Shown here: positions 22,236 to 33,141 of the stretch, piece by piece | How positions within the stretch are numbered: the first letter of the stretch is position 1 | Layout of the letters: the number at the start of each line of letters is the position of its first letter | NCBI GenBank assembly: GCA_963995525.1 | Contig: OZ023205.1 | Location: 45,020,704-45,084,703 of the forward strand | From: Escarpia spicata | Taxonomy: Eukaryota > Annelida > Polychaeta > Sabellida > Siboglinidae | Length of the DNA: 64,000 bases | Direction: 5' to 3' | Made by a program: the position numbers and the translations under genes | The notes under the pieces: model-generated | The model's input: the letters and a program-made list of their open reading frames with translations, nothing else | Database searches by the model: none | What the model was told of the DNA's origin: nothing

Positions 22236-22967
22236 ATGCAGTACGCAAAGAAGATGGCTTTGGTCGACCCGCGATTGGTGAAACGCCTCCTGCCACCACC
22301 ACAGCCGTCGAGCAGCACGCCCCGATCACGTGTACTGAGTAGCCTGGACAGCGACATGAAGGTTATTCTAGAGCGATCGGATTTATCCGAACGCGATAAG
22401 GTGGCGTCGTACAATCAACTGCTTAGTCGCTACAACACTATAGAGACGGCTCGAGCGGCGCAACCGGTACGCGTGTCGATGGTCAATGCCGATGGCGGCG
22501 GCGAAATACAGCACGCGGCTGCGGTGGCGCCATCGTCGGAGGCCGTAGAGCGCGAAATCGTAGCCAGCATGCCGAAAACGCTGAAAGGGAAGGCGAGTCT
22601 GCTTATCGCGAAAATGAAAGCCGATCCGTTGTGTCGATGGAACGACCGCGGCGAATTCGTGTACGACGGTAAAACGATCGCGGGGAGTAACATGGTCGAT
22701 CTAGTGAACAATCTCATGCGAACGAGAACGAAGACGACACAGCCCCTAGGATGGCGAGCTTTCGGGTTGAGCATGAAGGGTATGAACATTCCTATGGAGT
22801 TCGTCGGCAACCCGCGCTATCGGGATAACATGGAGCGGCGTCGCCAAAGAGAAGAGGAGTCGGAGGCGTCGGCGGTCAGTTCAGCGGGGAAGGCGGCACG
22901 AAGACGACGTACTGGTTCTAGAAAGAGACAACGAGCGTTGGACGCCGTGACGTGGGAATCGGCGTGA
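22236..22967 (+). CDS. PY-like conserved Polinton protein
   Basis: An intact 243-residue hydrophilic protein. The N-terminal half is Ser/Pro/Arg-rich. The conserved part lies at about residues 145-205: PLCRWNDRGEFVYDGK, SNMVDLVNNLMR and PLGWRAFGLSMKGMNIP, the signature I associate with PY proteins of Polintons. The C-terminus is strongly basic (RRRRTGSRKRQR) and could bind DNA or direct nuclear import. It follows PX by 3 bp and precedes the next ATG by 2 bp, so it is probably read from a shared or reinitiating transcript. Its biochemical function is unknown. Confidence 0.75.
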   Translation: MQYAKKMALVDPRLVKRLLPPPQPSSSTPRSRVLSSLDSDMKVILERSDLSERDKVASYNQLLSRYNTIETARAAQPVRVSMVNADGGGEIQHAAAVAPSSEAVEREIVASMPKTLKGKASLLIAKMKADPLCRWNDRGEFVYDGKTIAGSNMVDLVNNLMRTRTKTTQPLGWRAFGLSMKGMNIPMEFVGNPRYRDNMERRRQREEESEASAVSSAGKAARRRRTGSRKRQRALDAVTWESA

Positions 22968-22969
22968 CG

Positions 22970-23146
22970 ATGCCGCCGACACAACGAACGGCCATCGTCG
23001 GTCTCGTCATCACGGTTATCGCTCTCTATATAATATTCGTCGTTCATTGGTCGTCGTCGTCGTCGTCGTCATCATGGTGTCCGGGTGGAGTCGTCGTCGT
23101 CGTCCAAAACGAAACCTTCGACAACGAAACGACGACGACGAACTGA
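22970..23146 (+). CDS. Small single-pass membrane protein
   Basis: A 58-residue ORF beginning 2 bp after the PY stop. It has one hydrophobic segment (AIVGLVITVIALYIIFVV) and a short Ser-rich then Thr/Asn-rich tail with NETF and NETT sequons. The 3' half overlaps the start of the integrase gene in another frame. The overlap and low-complexity tail (a GTC repeat read in this frame) lower confidence, but position and a clean membrane segment favour a real gene. No family recognised. Confidence 0.5.
   Translation: MPPTQRTAIVGLVITVIALYIIFVVHWSSSSSSSSWCPGGVVVVVQNETFDNETTTTN
23026..23034 (+). promoter_or_regulatory. TATA box of the integrase gene
   Basis: TATATAATA lies about 40-48 bp before the integrase ATG at 23,074, inside the coding sequence of the small membrane protein. 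Confidence 0.45.
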
Positions 23147-24205
23147 ATGAACTCTACTTCGATCCGAAACGGGCGGGTAGTTACGGAGGCGTCGACGCGT
23201 TGCACCGGGCGTCGAAGGGGGGACGACGACGACCGGACGTCGAGAGGTGGCTAGCGGCGCAGGACGCTTATACCCTACACAAACCGGTTAAACGACGTTT
23301 CAAACGACGTTGCGTCATCGTGGGCGATCAAAACCAGCAGTGGCAAGCCGATCTGGTCGACTTGACTAGGCTAAAAAAAACACAACGACGGTATAACATT
23401 CCTATTGACGGTCATCGACGTGTTTTCGAAGCGGGCGTGGTGCGTTCCGTTGAAGAGTAAGTCCGGCGCGTCGCTCGTCGCGGCCTTCGCGCGTTTGCTG
23501 AACGACGCGCAACAGCCGCCGAACGCGCTTAAGACCGATAAGGGGACCGAGTTTCTGAACCGACCCCTGCAAACGTTCCTAAAGAGTCACGGCGTTCATC
23601 ATTTCGTGACGCATAACGAGGAGACTAAAGCGAGCGTCGTGGAACGATTCAATCGGACTTTGAAAACGCGCATGTGGCGTTATTTTACGAAACACGAGAC
23701 GCTGCGCTACGTAGAGGCGTTACCGGATTTCGTGCATTCGTACAACAACGCCTATCATCGAAGCATCGGTAGGACGCCGGCGAGCGTCGACGCGACGAAT
23801 CAGGAAGACGTATGGCAACGCCTGTACGGCGGCGGCGGCGGCCGGCGGAAAAAAACGAAACTTCGCGAGGGAGATCGCGTGCGTATCAGTAAGACGAGGG
23901 GTCAATTCAAAAAAGGATACATGGCTAACTGGAGCGAGGAGCTCTTCACCGTTGTAGAGGTGCATCCGTCCGAACCGCCAGTTTATCGCCCGAAGGACGA
24001 CGCCGGGACGCCGGTAGAGGGCGCCTTCTACGAACAGGAAGTACAACGCGTAGTCGTTCCGAAGAACAAACTATATCGCGTGGAGGATGTTCTGCAGCGG
24101 CGTCGTCGTCGTCGCGGCGGCGGGTCGGAGGCGCTCGTAAAATGGAGCGGTTACCCGGCCTCCTTCAATAGTTGGATCGACGCCGCAGAGCTCGTGGACC
24201 TATAA
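23074..24205 (+). pseudogene. Polinton integrase with chromodomain, one frameshift
   Basis: A retrovirus-like DDE integrase that would insert the element at 6-bp-duplicated sites. After a basic N-terminus and a linker (FDPKRAGSYGGVDAL) the catalytic core starts with WQADLVDL (first Asp about residue 93). The second Asp is in KTDKGTEF and the Glu in SVVERFNRTLK, about 35 residues later. The C-terminus is a chromodomain (LVKWSGYPASFNSWI) expected to guide integration to chromatin. The frame shifts by one base at about 23,400, between the first Asp strand and the next conserved strand, so the product would be truncated before the second catalytic residue. The rest is open to the TAA at 24,203. 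Confidence 0.93.
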
Positions 24206-24335
24206 TAGCGCGCCGGCGGCATGCGTTGGACGCGCCACGAGGAATGCTGGCGGCTGCACGAGTCGTGCTTATGCGGGGGAACGTCGCTCCTCCCGTATAA
24301 GGGACCCTGCTGTAGCCGCAGACCGCAGTGGCGCA

Positions 24336-24728
24336 ATGATGATCGACGAGGCGACGGCGACGAGGGACGAGCAGCAGAAGACTACCAAAGAGGACTCCGT
24401 CGACGCCGCTACTGGTTCAGAGCAGCCGACGAAGACTACTAACGAGGACTCCGTCGACGCCGTCGAGAACGCCGACGACTCCACCGTCCACGAACCCGTT
24501 CCATGGCGGCTCTGCGGTAACGAATGCCCAAAGGCCGAAATCGTATTCCTCTGTCAGATCATCGTCCTGTACTTCGTCATCGCCGTTAGTATATACAATC
24601 TGACGCGGGGTCAAGGCGATTCCAACCTGTGGACGGCGCTGTTGAGCAGCTGTCTCGGTTACCTCCTCCCGAGTCCGTCTATGAGCGGCGGTCGACGACA
24701 ACGACGCGACGATGGCGGTATCGTCTGA
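24336..24728 (+). CDS. Conserved Polinton small membrane protein
   Basis: A 130-residue ORF. The N-terminus is acidic and holds two copies of a KT-T-K/N-EDSVDA unit. One membrane segment follows (IVFLCQIIVLYFVIAVSIYNL) and then GDSNLWTALLSSCLGYLLPSP, a pairing I recognise from small membrane proteins of many Polintons and adintoviruses. Its function is unknown; a virion or membrane-remodelling role is possible. It overlaps the minor capsid start by 17 bp in another frame. Intact. Confidence 0.75.
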   Translation: MMIDEATATRDEQQKTTKEDSVDAATGSEQPTKTTNEDSVDAVENADDSTVHEPVPWRLCGNECPKAEIVFLCQIIVLYFVIAVSIYNLTRGQGDSNLWTALLSSCLGYLLPSPSMSGGRRQRRDDGGIV

Positions 24729-25573
24729 CTTTTACCTGACGCTACCGAGCAACGCGTCTATGAAGCGGCACCCCGAAATTGACGCATTACATCACGACGC
24801 TGCCGCGACGTTTCGACCTGCCTGGAGGAGAATGGGAATGCGGACTGGTGACGCTACAGTACCCGCATACATGGTACAACGTGAGAGAGGCGGACGCCAC
24901 CTTCTACCTGTCGGCCCCGCGGGGCGACCCGGGTCTTTTCACGACCATGGACGGTGTCGAGGTATACCGACAGGGTACGATTACTCACGGTTTCTACAAC
25001 AACGTTTACGTGCTGCTGCGCGAGCTCAACGAGGCGCTAATGAAATTGTGCACCGATAAGGTCAAGGTGCGTCTAGAGTACAGCGGCGTCTCTAACCGAA
25101 TGACGCTGCGTATGTCGTCGGGTGTCACCTTTACCCTACCCGATACGAGCCGTCTGAAGAGCGTGCTAGGTTTCCATAACAACGTTATCGTGAGTCCCCC
25201 GATGATGGGCCCCGAACCGGAAGTCGTCGTTATCGAGACCAGCCCCGCCGCGTACACGTACGCGTACGAAAGTCGCAATATGGTGGATATGAAAGCGGGC
25301 GTCGACACCCTGTACGTGTACACGGATCTCGTGTAATCGCGCGTCGTCGGTGACGTGTACGCGCCGCTCCTTCGAAACATCGCCGTCTTCGGTACGAACG
25401 GTAGCGTTATTTCGGAAACTTTCGACCGCGTCCAATACGTGAAGCTGCTGCGGCATCAATTCGATACGATCGAGGTCGATATAAGAGACGATTGCGGTCA
25501 ACCGATACCATTCGAGCAGGGGAAGCTAGTGGCGACGCTTCACATCAGACGCTGTAAATCGAGATTGTTTTAA
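24712..25573 (+). pseudogene. Minor capsid (penton) protein, broken
   Basis: Single jelly-roll capsid protein of Polintons, expected at the five-fold vertices. The start (FYLTLPSNASMK), the TLPRRFDLPGGEWECGL strand pair, the QYPHTWYNVRE signature and the C-terminal VYAPLLRNIAVFG region are all recognisable. Two lesions separate them: a one-base frameshift at about 24,776, and an in-frame TAA at 25,334-25,336 after YTDLV, with the same frame continuing beyond it to 25,573. The gene lies directly before the major capsid gene, the usual order. Confidence 0.88.
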
Positions 25574-25628
25574 CCGCCACGAGACGGAAGAGAGGGCGTC
25601 GACCGGTCGATATATTCCACGCGTAACG

Positions 25629-26938
25629 ATGGCGTTCGTGAATACAGCGTGCGAGGGCGTGATGGCCGAACTGGAACTGTTCACCGGACAGATGACGCAG
25701 AAGAGCATCGAGAGCAGTCAGTGGACCGTCTACCAACCGCTGACGGCTCTCGACGCCGGCGGCCCTATCGAGTTCCTCATTCCGGGATCGGGTAACGACT
25801 ATACGGACCTAGCGAGCCTTCAAACGTACGTCCGCTTCAAAGTGGTTCAGGGGGACGGTACCGATCTGGCGGCCGGCGCCAACGTGGCGCCGGTCAACAA
25901 TTTCCTCCATTCGATGTTCAGTCAAATCGACGTGTCGCTGAACGGTACGCTCGTGACGCCGTCGACCAATACGTACGCGTACCGGGCCTACATCGAGACC
26001 CTGCTGAGTTACGGTAGCGACGCGAAACGATCGCATCTCACGGGGTCGTTGTGGTACAAAGACAGCGCCAGACACATGAACGCGCGCGGGGACGACAACA
26101 CCGGGTTCGTAGCGCGGCGCGGCGCGACATGACGGCGGCCAGCGCCGAGGTGGAGATGATGGGACACCTGCACGTCGACGCGTTTATGCTAAACCTTCTT
26201 CTACCGAGCGATATCGACACGAAAATACGCATGGTCCTCTCGAAGGACGCCTTCGCGCTCATGGGCCAGGCTGCCGCGCCGGGGTGGCATATCGTGATAC
26301 GCTCGATTTGCCTGTACGTCCGAAAAGTGAAGTTGAACCCGGAAGTCCAGCTGGGTCACATCAAAGCGTGGACTTTGGTAACGGCTAAGTTCCCGATTCG
26401 CCGCGTCGACTGCAAGTCGTTCTCGATAACGGCGGGTACGCTATCGCACACGCACGGGAACCTGTACATGGGTGCGATTCCGAAACGCATAATCCTGATG
26501 ATGATCGACAACGCCGCCTATAACGGCGACTACACTAGAAATCCGTTCAACGCGCAGCACAACGACATAAACTTCCTCGCGCTCATCGTCGACGAACGTC
26601 AGGTGCCGAGCAAGCCGCTGCAGCCGGACTTCCCGCACCACCGGTGCATCCGAAGCTACATGAATCTCTTCGAGGCCACAGGAAAGGCGGGCGAGGACGC
26701 TGGGAACGACATATCGCGCTCGGACTTCGAAGCCGGCTACACCGTCTTCGCTTTCGACCTGACCCCCGACTGTTGCGACGGGGACCATTTCAACGTCGTG
26801 CGTCAGGGGACCGTGGGCGCTGAAATGCAGTTCACGACGCCGCTAGCCCGACCGATGAACGTCGTCGTGTACGTGGAATTCGAGACGGTGATGGAGATCG
26901 ACAGGACCCGGAACGTCCTGTACGACTGTACGTCGTAA
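25629..26938 (+). pseudogene. Major capsid protein (double jelly-roll), broken by a frameshift
   Basis: The main shell protein of the predicted Polinton virion. The N-terminal half (25,629-26,132) shows QKSIESSQWTVYQPL, GPIEFLIPGSG, VNNFLHSMFSQIDVSLNG and TNTYAYRAYIETLLSYG, all strongly characteristic. The C-terminal half (to 26,938) shows EMMGHLHVDAF, SKDAFALMG, LYVRKVKLNP and HTHGNLYMGAIPKRI. The halves are in different frames; the shift lies at about 26,115-26,135. The combined length of about 435 residues is somewhat short of the family norm. The stop at 26,936 is 8 bp before the protease ATG. Confidence 0.93.
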
Positions 26939-26946
26939 CCATCACC

Positions 26947-27399
26947 ATGGATACGTTCCAACTGATGCGTCGCCTGGAACGCGACGCGTACGCTAAACGC
27001 ATCGTCGTCGGCGTCGTGCCTAAAGACGCGCTACTTACCACCGCCGCCGCCACTTACCCGATGGCTTTCGTGTGCAATACCGACGACGGCGGCGAACCGG
27101 GGGAGCACTGGGTGGCCGTCTACGTCGACCGGCGAGGCGTCGGCGAGTACTTCGATTCGTACGGTCTGGCGCCGCTGCACGCCGACTTCCGCGCCTTCCT
27201 GCACCGTCACTGCGGCGACGCGTGGACGTACAACGACAAGCGATTGCAGAGCGTCCTCTCTAACGTATGCGGACAATATTGCGTCGCCTACCTACTCCTC
27301 CGATGTCGCGGCATGCCGTTGACGTCGTTCCAGAACCTATTCGGCACCAATCGGGTGGACAATGACTGTCTCGTGTTCTATTGGCTAAGGCCACATTAA
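26947..27399 (+). CDS. Adenain-like cysteine protease
   Basis: An intact 150-residue protease expected to mature the capsid proteins. The catalytic residues of the adenovirus-protease fold are all present with correct spacing: His54 in GEHWVAVYV, Asp70 in YFDSYG, Gln101 and Cys108 in a QSVLSNVCGQYC block (Gln to Cys seven residues, as in adenain). The C-terminus FQNLFGTNRVDND is also a family feature. It is the last gene of the left plus-strand group, 8 bp after the capsid stop, and is followed by a poly-A signal at 27,432. Confidence 0.93.
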   Translation: MDTFQLMRRLERDAYAKRIVVGVVPKDALLTTAAATYPMAFVCNTDDGGEPGEHWVAVYVDRRGVGEYFDSYGLAPLHADFRAFLHRHCGDAWTYNDKRLQSVLSNVCGQYCVAYLLLRCRGMPLTSFQNLFGTNRVDNDCLVFYWLRPH

Positions 27400-27431
27400 T
27401 GCTTCGCTTTTACGTGTATAGTAGTAGTAGT

Positions 27432-27476
27432 AATAAAGAAACGATAACAAACAAATGTACGCAATTTTGTTTTATT
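27432..27476. terminator. Convergent poly-A signals
   Basis: AATAAA at 27,432-27,437 on the plus strand ends the structural gene group; AATAAA at 27,471-27,476 on the minus strand lies beyond the polymerase stop at 27,578. The two groups converge here. Confidence 0.75.
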
Positions 27477-27577
27477 ACCCTACCCTACATACATACATAC
27501 AGAAACCTACCCCTAGGCGGCCCCCCACCCCTAGGGTAGGTTAGGCGAGTTAGACGAGTTAGTTGTTGTTATACTAG

Positions 27578-30500
27578 TTAGACGAGTATCGGGGCCGTGG
27601 TGACGCCGTCGTCGAGCACGCGGCGTTTAGCGTAGAAGTAGCTCAACGCCGCGCGCACTTGAACGTACGTCAACACGGACGAGTCTTTCACCTGAAAGTC
27701 GCTGTTCCAGCCGACACCGCTGCGTCGGTAGCGCAGTATGGCGATGAAAGTGTTCTCGTCGATGTCGGCGTTCTGACGTTTGCTCAGACCCTTCGTGCTG
27801 TACTTCGCGCCGTCGTCGCCGCCGAAGCAGTAGTACGTTTTACTGCACAGCGCCATGATTCCGTCGCCGCGCCACTCTTCTTTGAAGAGACCCGGCGTTC
27901 GACGATCGAACAGACATCGGCGCGCGCAGCAGTCGCCCCCGCCCTCCCACGCCAGTCCGGCGACGCGGCATCGTACGTACGCGTCCACATGCGCATCGCA
28001 GCATTCGGCCGGAAACCAGAGCGAACGATTCCGGAAGTAGTGTTCGCGCAGCGCTTCCGGTACGAGCGCGTCGATGTCGTGGCCCGCTAGGGCGATATAC
28101 GCCGAGTCGGTGTCCATAGCGCAGTACTGGAAGAGCGGACGGGGAATGTAGGCGTCGACGAAATCGTAGTAGAACTCCAGCATTCTCAATTTCGCGTATT
28201 GATACACGAAATAGCCGATTTGGATAGGCAGGCCGTAGACGACGGTGCGCTTATTCAGCGCCACCTCGTACAGTTCGTCGTCGACGACGACGTCGAGTTG
28301 CCGGAAGCGCCGATTGTTGACGAGTTGGGAGGCACCGATCGGCGTGGAGTACTTGATATCCCGGTGCCGATCGACGCGCGTAATCGTCTTCCCGTACGAA
28401 CTGTTGCCAAGTAGTTTAAAGGTGTCGGCAATGATCGATTTGTCGGGGTCGACGTCGCCCTCGCGTCGCGCCGTCGACAACGTATCGCCGAAGCGGCGAA
28501 AGCACGCGATCGGCGTGTACTCGATCACCTGGTAGACGCGAGCGACGACGAGCCCGTGCTCCAGATACCAGCGTAGGAGGGGCGTGGCGAGCACGATCGC
28601 CGTGACGAAGTAGCTACCGACGAGCGTCCGTTGAGGTCGGGTGAGTAGGTCGTGCGACTCGGCGTAGCGGCGCATGAACGGACTGAGATCGTCGCGCGTG
28701 ATATCGACGTTCTTGAACACGGGCTGCATTTCGGCGAACTTGGCGCGCAGCGCTTCCGGCATGGCGATATCACACTACACGAGACCGAACAGAGAGCCGT
28801 CGCGTACACCCTCCAGTATCGTCGAGTGCGTACACCGCCGCCCCGGTTGCCATCGTGACGCGTCGGGCACCGCGGGGGTCGCACGGCTCGCCACTGGCAC
28901 TCCCACATTTCGACGACGACGACGACGTGGCGGCGTAGGTAGGCCGTCACGGCGATCGTCTCGGCGTACAGCGTCGTCATCGGTCGACCGTTGACGGCGT
29001 TCGTCGTCACGTGCGTCTGGCACGTCGGGCAGCCGTGGAAGTAGCAGCCGTGAAATTGATACGCCGTTCGCGTGGCGGCGCACCAACCGTCGACTCGGTA
29101 CTTGCCGACGCGCCTCTCGCGTCCGTTCAACTGGTGCCGTATACGAGTGTCGGTCCGGTCCGCCTCGTACGTCAACCACTCCACGGCCATACGACCGTAG
29201 CGGTGCACGCGCTCCGCTCGAAAGCCGTTCTCGGCGCGTCGGCGCGTGTACCAACCCGTCGGCATCTCCCGCATCATCCCCGATAGATAGAGGCCGTTCG
29301 CGTCATAGCCTACTATCGAACGACACGGGTTGTTGCCGCCTCGAATCGACGTCACGCCGGCCTCGTGATGACGCGCGAAGATGATCGATGAGCCGCCGAC
29401 GATCTGCGACTGCAGTAGGCGGTGCAGGTCTTTGTTCGGTTCGTTGGACAGGGAGAAATGGATTGACAGCGGCAGGTCGTTGAATAGGTACAACAACGTC
29501 AATCCCGGTACGCTGATGGCGTCCTTGAACATGTCGAAGCGCTGGCGGCGATAGAAGGCGAACTGCCGCTCGACGGCCTCGAGAAACGGCGTCACATCTC
29601 GGTTATTATACCAGATTAGAAAATCGCGCATCGTCGTCATGCGTTCGTCACGCCACGCCGTCGCACAAATTTCGTACGCCTCCGCGGAGATTCCCTCGCG
29701 TTTCAGGTGGCTGTAGAAAGTTTCGCGCGGCGGCAGGACGGTCTCGTCCAGGCGCGTCAACGCGTCGATATACTCGTACGGAAAGTACCCCTTCGTCGCG
29801 GCGCAGCCGTACGCTTTCAGATAGCGCTCGTAGTTGACACCGGGCGCGAGGTAATTAGTTATGTCGAGGAATTTCAACGTCGACGTTGTCAGGCACATGT
29901 AATTGTTCTGTCGTTTAATGGTGAACGCCGACGATGTGTGCTGCGCGTCGTCGGTTATGAGCAGTGGGGTCAAGTACTTTTTGACGACATTCAAATCGTA
30001 CTTACCGCTGTTGAAACGCAGTACGGGCATTTGACGGAGGTGCGTCCACAGGCGGTCGGCGAGTGCGGCGTCCGGTGACGTATCGTTGTCGTCGTCGTCG
30101 CACCGTCTTCGCCGCCAGTCGTCGTCAAGCGCGTCGAGCGCCGCGAAGACCGCGTCATAGCGGGGGCGAAGAGCCGCGCACGCCGCCGCGCTCACGGCTT
30201 CCAGGTCGTCGATGAGGCGGCGCGCCAGTTCGGCCGAATCACCGGTCGTGACGTAACAGCGCGCCGCTTCGTGTCCGGGTTCGACGCGACGCTCACGCTG
30301 AGCAGTTCATGTCGCGCTAGCCAACGGCATTTGTCGGTATCCGGCGGCAGATCGTTGGCGGCAAAATAGCATTCAAAATCGAAGGTCGCGCGGTACGGAT
30401 AGTAGCGCAGGTCGTCGTCGCCGCCGACGTCGATGCCGTCGTCGTCGAGCCGTTGAAACACGGACGGCGTCGGTCGGTAGACGCCGCCGGGAAACACGTG

Positions 30501-31689
30501 ACGAACGCCACCTTCGCACTTCGCTTCGTGACACCGTAATTGCCACGTGTTCCGTCAGAGGGAGTTGCCGCATTTCGAGCACTTGTACGTTTTAGCGTAA
30601 TCGCGCAGGTCGGTTATGTACGAAAAGTGCGTCTCGTACAGGTTGACGTTCAGGGTCGTGGGGTGCTTTTCGAGCGACCGACGGACTAGTTCGGCGGCGC
30701 CGGCCTCCGTCAGTCGATAGACTACGACGTTGATGCCGAAAAGAGCCTACACGCTTTCCAGTTCGTTCAGGCGCACGCCGTTCGACTTCGTCGAAGCGTA
30801 GCGCGCGTGCAGTCGTTTAGCGACTCTCGTTAAACGGGTCAAATTTATTCTCGGGTGGCCGCGTTGTTGACCGCCTTGCAGGTGGAGACCGATGCACCGG
30901 AAGAGGTATAGATGGTCGTCGTAGGGCGTGCTCCGACGATCGTTCGTCAACGGCACTAAGTACTTGTTGTTGCGCACGTAGGCGGGGAGCGCGGTGCCAA
31001 CGCACCCGATAGGATGGTTTAGGATGGCGTTCACGAAGTAGGTGGCGTTCGTTACGAGCTCGACCACCCACCCCGAGTCGGGACGCTGCGCGATGACGTA
31101 CTGTAGCACGTCGGTCGTGCGCACGACGTCGAGGAATCGTTCGAAGGAACGGCTATCGGTAACGAGGGCGGACGTTTCGAGGAGGCGACCGCAGCAGTTA
31201 CAGGACGAATGAAAATAGCGGTAACGTCCCGACACCTTGTGGCGTAACACGAAACCATAGCTCACGTTAATTTTAAGCGCGTTCTTTTGTTCGCGAAACA
31301 TAACCCTCAGACGCGGTTCGAGCACCCGCGTACTCGTATAGGCGATTATTCGATAGTTGTAGCGGGACTGTATGGTACCGCGCGCTATCGACGTCTCTAT
31401 GCTACGTCGATGTTCGTCCACGACGCGCTGTAGAGCGTCGTTGTCGACCGGTGCATTGGGACCGTCGGGAGGTGGCGACACCTCCCGACCGCACGTATCC
31501 CTCAGGTGTCGTAGCATAACGGCGCGCGTACTGTACGTTACGCCGCATTTCGGACACTCGTCTTTTTACGCATAGCGCGCTATCCCCGCATCGTTTCGAA
31601 CTCTTCGCGTGTCTCTCTAACAACGATTGTTGCGCGAAATAAGTACCGCATTTCGGACATTGCCATATAGTAGGAGGAGTCGGCGGCAT
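27578..31689 (-). pseudogene. Protein-primed family B DNA polymerase with N-terminal zinc fingers, multiply broken
   Basis: The replicative polymerase of the element. In order on the minus strand: two C2H2-like fingers (CPKCGTYFAQQSLLERH and CPKCGVTY...LRHLRDTC), a conserved N-terminal region (SGRYRYFHSS, VTNATYFVN, HPIGC), another Cys/His finger, ExoI (FDFECYF), ExoII (FNSGKYDLN), motif A (GYDANGLYLSGM), motif B (KLLGNSSYG, about 28,400) and motif C (DTDS, 28,103-28,114), then KTYYCFG and STKGLSKRQ. Lesions: a frameshift in an A-run near 31,560; TAG at 30,747-30,749; TGA at 30,555-30,557 with a frame change; a frameshift near 30,280; a frameshift near 28,850; TAG at 28,772-28,774. The start is the ATG 31 bp after a TATAAAA. 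No functional enzyme can come from this copy. Confidence 0.94.
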
Positions 31690-31719
31690 ACTTTTGGCTG
31701 CTACTTTTTCGAGCACCAC

Positions 31720-31726
31720 TTTTATA
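31720..31726 (-). promoter_or_regulatory. TATA box of the polymerase gene
   Basis: TATAAAA on the minus strand, 31 bp upstream of the polymerase ATG at 31,689, the canonical position for a short-leader transcript. Confidence 0.65.
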
Positions 31727-31737
31727 ACAGGGTGCTG

Positions 31738-31865
31738 TGGTGGTGGATGTTGTACGGACATGCTCAGTAGTGCGTTAAGTAACGTGGGGTGGTAGTGGAT
31801 GTTGTACGGACATGCGCAGTAGTGCGTTAAGTAACGTGGGGTGGTGAGTCGATGTTGTGGTGTGG
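31738..31865. repeat. 52-bp tandem repeat upstream of the polymerase promoter
   Basis: About 2.3 units containing 'gttgtacggacatgc' and 'gcagtagtgcgttaagtaac'. The phase of 52 bp follows from 'gttgtacgg' at 31,749 and 31,801. The position just upstream of the TATA box suggests a regulatory repeat. Confidence 0.7.
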
Positions 31866-32034
31866 TGTGGTGTTTTGTTAAATAACTCGGAAACGGAACG
31901 TACATTTTCAACGTTTTATTAAGCGTATACCGTACAAGGTTTTCTTCTTCTATTAGCAGCAAAAGCGCAATTTTTATTAAAACAAGCGCTTTTAAATAAA
32001 TCGACAAAGCAACTAGCAGTAATGTTCACGCGGC

Positions 32035-32637
32035 TTAGACGCCGCTTCGGCACTGGACGTACACGTGAACGGCCGATTCTAGTAGAGCGTTATTGACGAA
32101 ATCGCGCCAGTCCGTGCCTAGTAGCCAGTCCGACACTAACTGGACCAGATAGAGTTCCCCCGCACGTCCCGGCTGCTGACCGGTCGCCTTAACGTGCAGT
32201 AGACGCACGAGACGCGTGAAGGTCGGTATCAACGATTGATGTAGACACGTCTCCAACACGGCGTTGAAGTGTCGCGTGACGAGGTCAGACGCGTTGTCGT
32301 AGCACTGCGTGTACACACGAGTCGACCGACCCACACGATAGCCGACCATATGTACGTAGGGGCATCCTTTATTGACCTTGCACGCGCCGCATCGTTCGCG
32401 CGCCTTCTGTCTCACCGAGTTGCTCGGCGAAGAGGGCCATCGCATGTCGCTCATAGCGGCCGGCCAACTGACCCCGACCCGACGCGATGACTTGACGTTG
32501 TTGTATTAGCATCACTTCCGGCGGTGTTGGCGACGGCGCGTGCTGTATGTCGTCGTACGTCGGCGGTTCGATGTGCGGTACGCCAAGCGCCTCCTCGATG
32601 ATAACGTCCAACTCGTTATCGCTACGCACGCACCCCT
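32035..32637 (-). pseudogene. Unknown Polinton protein with Cys/His motif (probable frameshift)
   Basis: Two overlapping minus-strand frames form one plausible product. An acidic N-terminal part (ELDVIIEEALGVPHIEPP, then EVMLIQQRQVI) begins after an acceptor-like 'atgctgtag' at about 32,637. A second part at 32,035-32,454 has RCGACKVNKGCPYVHMVGY, a C-x2-C-x5-C-x3-H pattern that could bind zinc, then a helical region ending at a TAG. The switch between frames lies between about 32,370 and 32,450, near an 'agttgctcggcgaagag' stretch. No family recognised. It may be the last exon of the RPA-like gene upstream or a separate gene. Confidence 0.45.
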
Positions 32638-32639
32638 AC

Positions 32640-33141
32640 AGCATAAAACATGTCCTACTAAGCTTCACTGTCAAAACACGCATTATAATTAGGCCGCATC
32701 TCGCTTATCGTCCACGAACGCCGTCTCCGCATACAGTTTTGCACGCACCGCATAGTTCAGTAGCAGTCTGTCCAACTCAGCTACCTCAGCGGCGTTTTCA
32801 CGTTCACGACGTTCCGCCCTCTACAAATACACACATGATTAGTCCGCCGCCCCTTTTTTAGCGACACGACCCAGAAGCACAGCGTCTATCGTTTCACTAT
32901 GCGCCACTTCCCGGTCCAGCAGCGTTTGTACGAACGCGGCAACCTCTGCGTACCTTGCACGCATCCTCTCGTTGTTCGCTAACATGTCCAGCAGCACGCG
33001 CCGGACCTCCTACAGAAGAAAATTGTCATGCTTAAAGTTTGCCGCCATTTCGTAAGCTGAGCACCATGCCATTATATAATTTTCGGCTATCTCGGCACTC
33101 GTCGGTTTACGCGTCAACAACGATACCAACAGTGGGCACTC
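32640..33141 (-). other. Series of three short exon-like modules
   Basis: On the minus strand three short open segments follow each other: one starting after 'cttgtgtttag' at 33,141 (contains TRKPTSAEIAENYIMAW), one after 'tttcttctgtag' (RRVLLDMLANNERMRARYAE) and one after 'tgtgtatttgtag' (ELDRLLLNYAVRAKLYAE). Each begins at an acceptor-like pyrimidine-AG and each frame ends in a stop close to the next acceptor. Phase-0 donors (GTATCG, GTTGCC) inside them would let them be chained. The second and third share an R-A-x-x-Y-A-E core, so they may be duplicated exons. They probably extend the RPA-like protein. Confidence 0.4.

Noticed and set aside
24221..24442. Cys/Arg-rich frame between integrase and the membrane protein
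   Set aside because: Overlaps the membrane-protein gene in another frame and has no conserved features.
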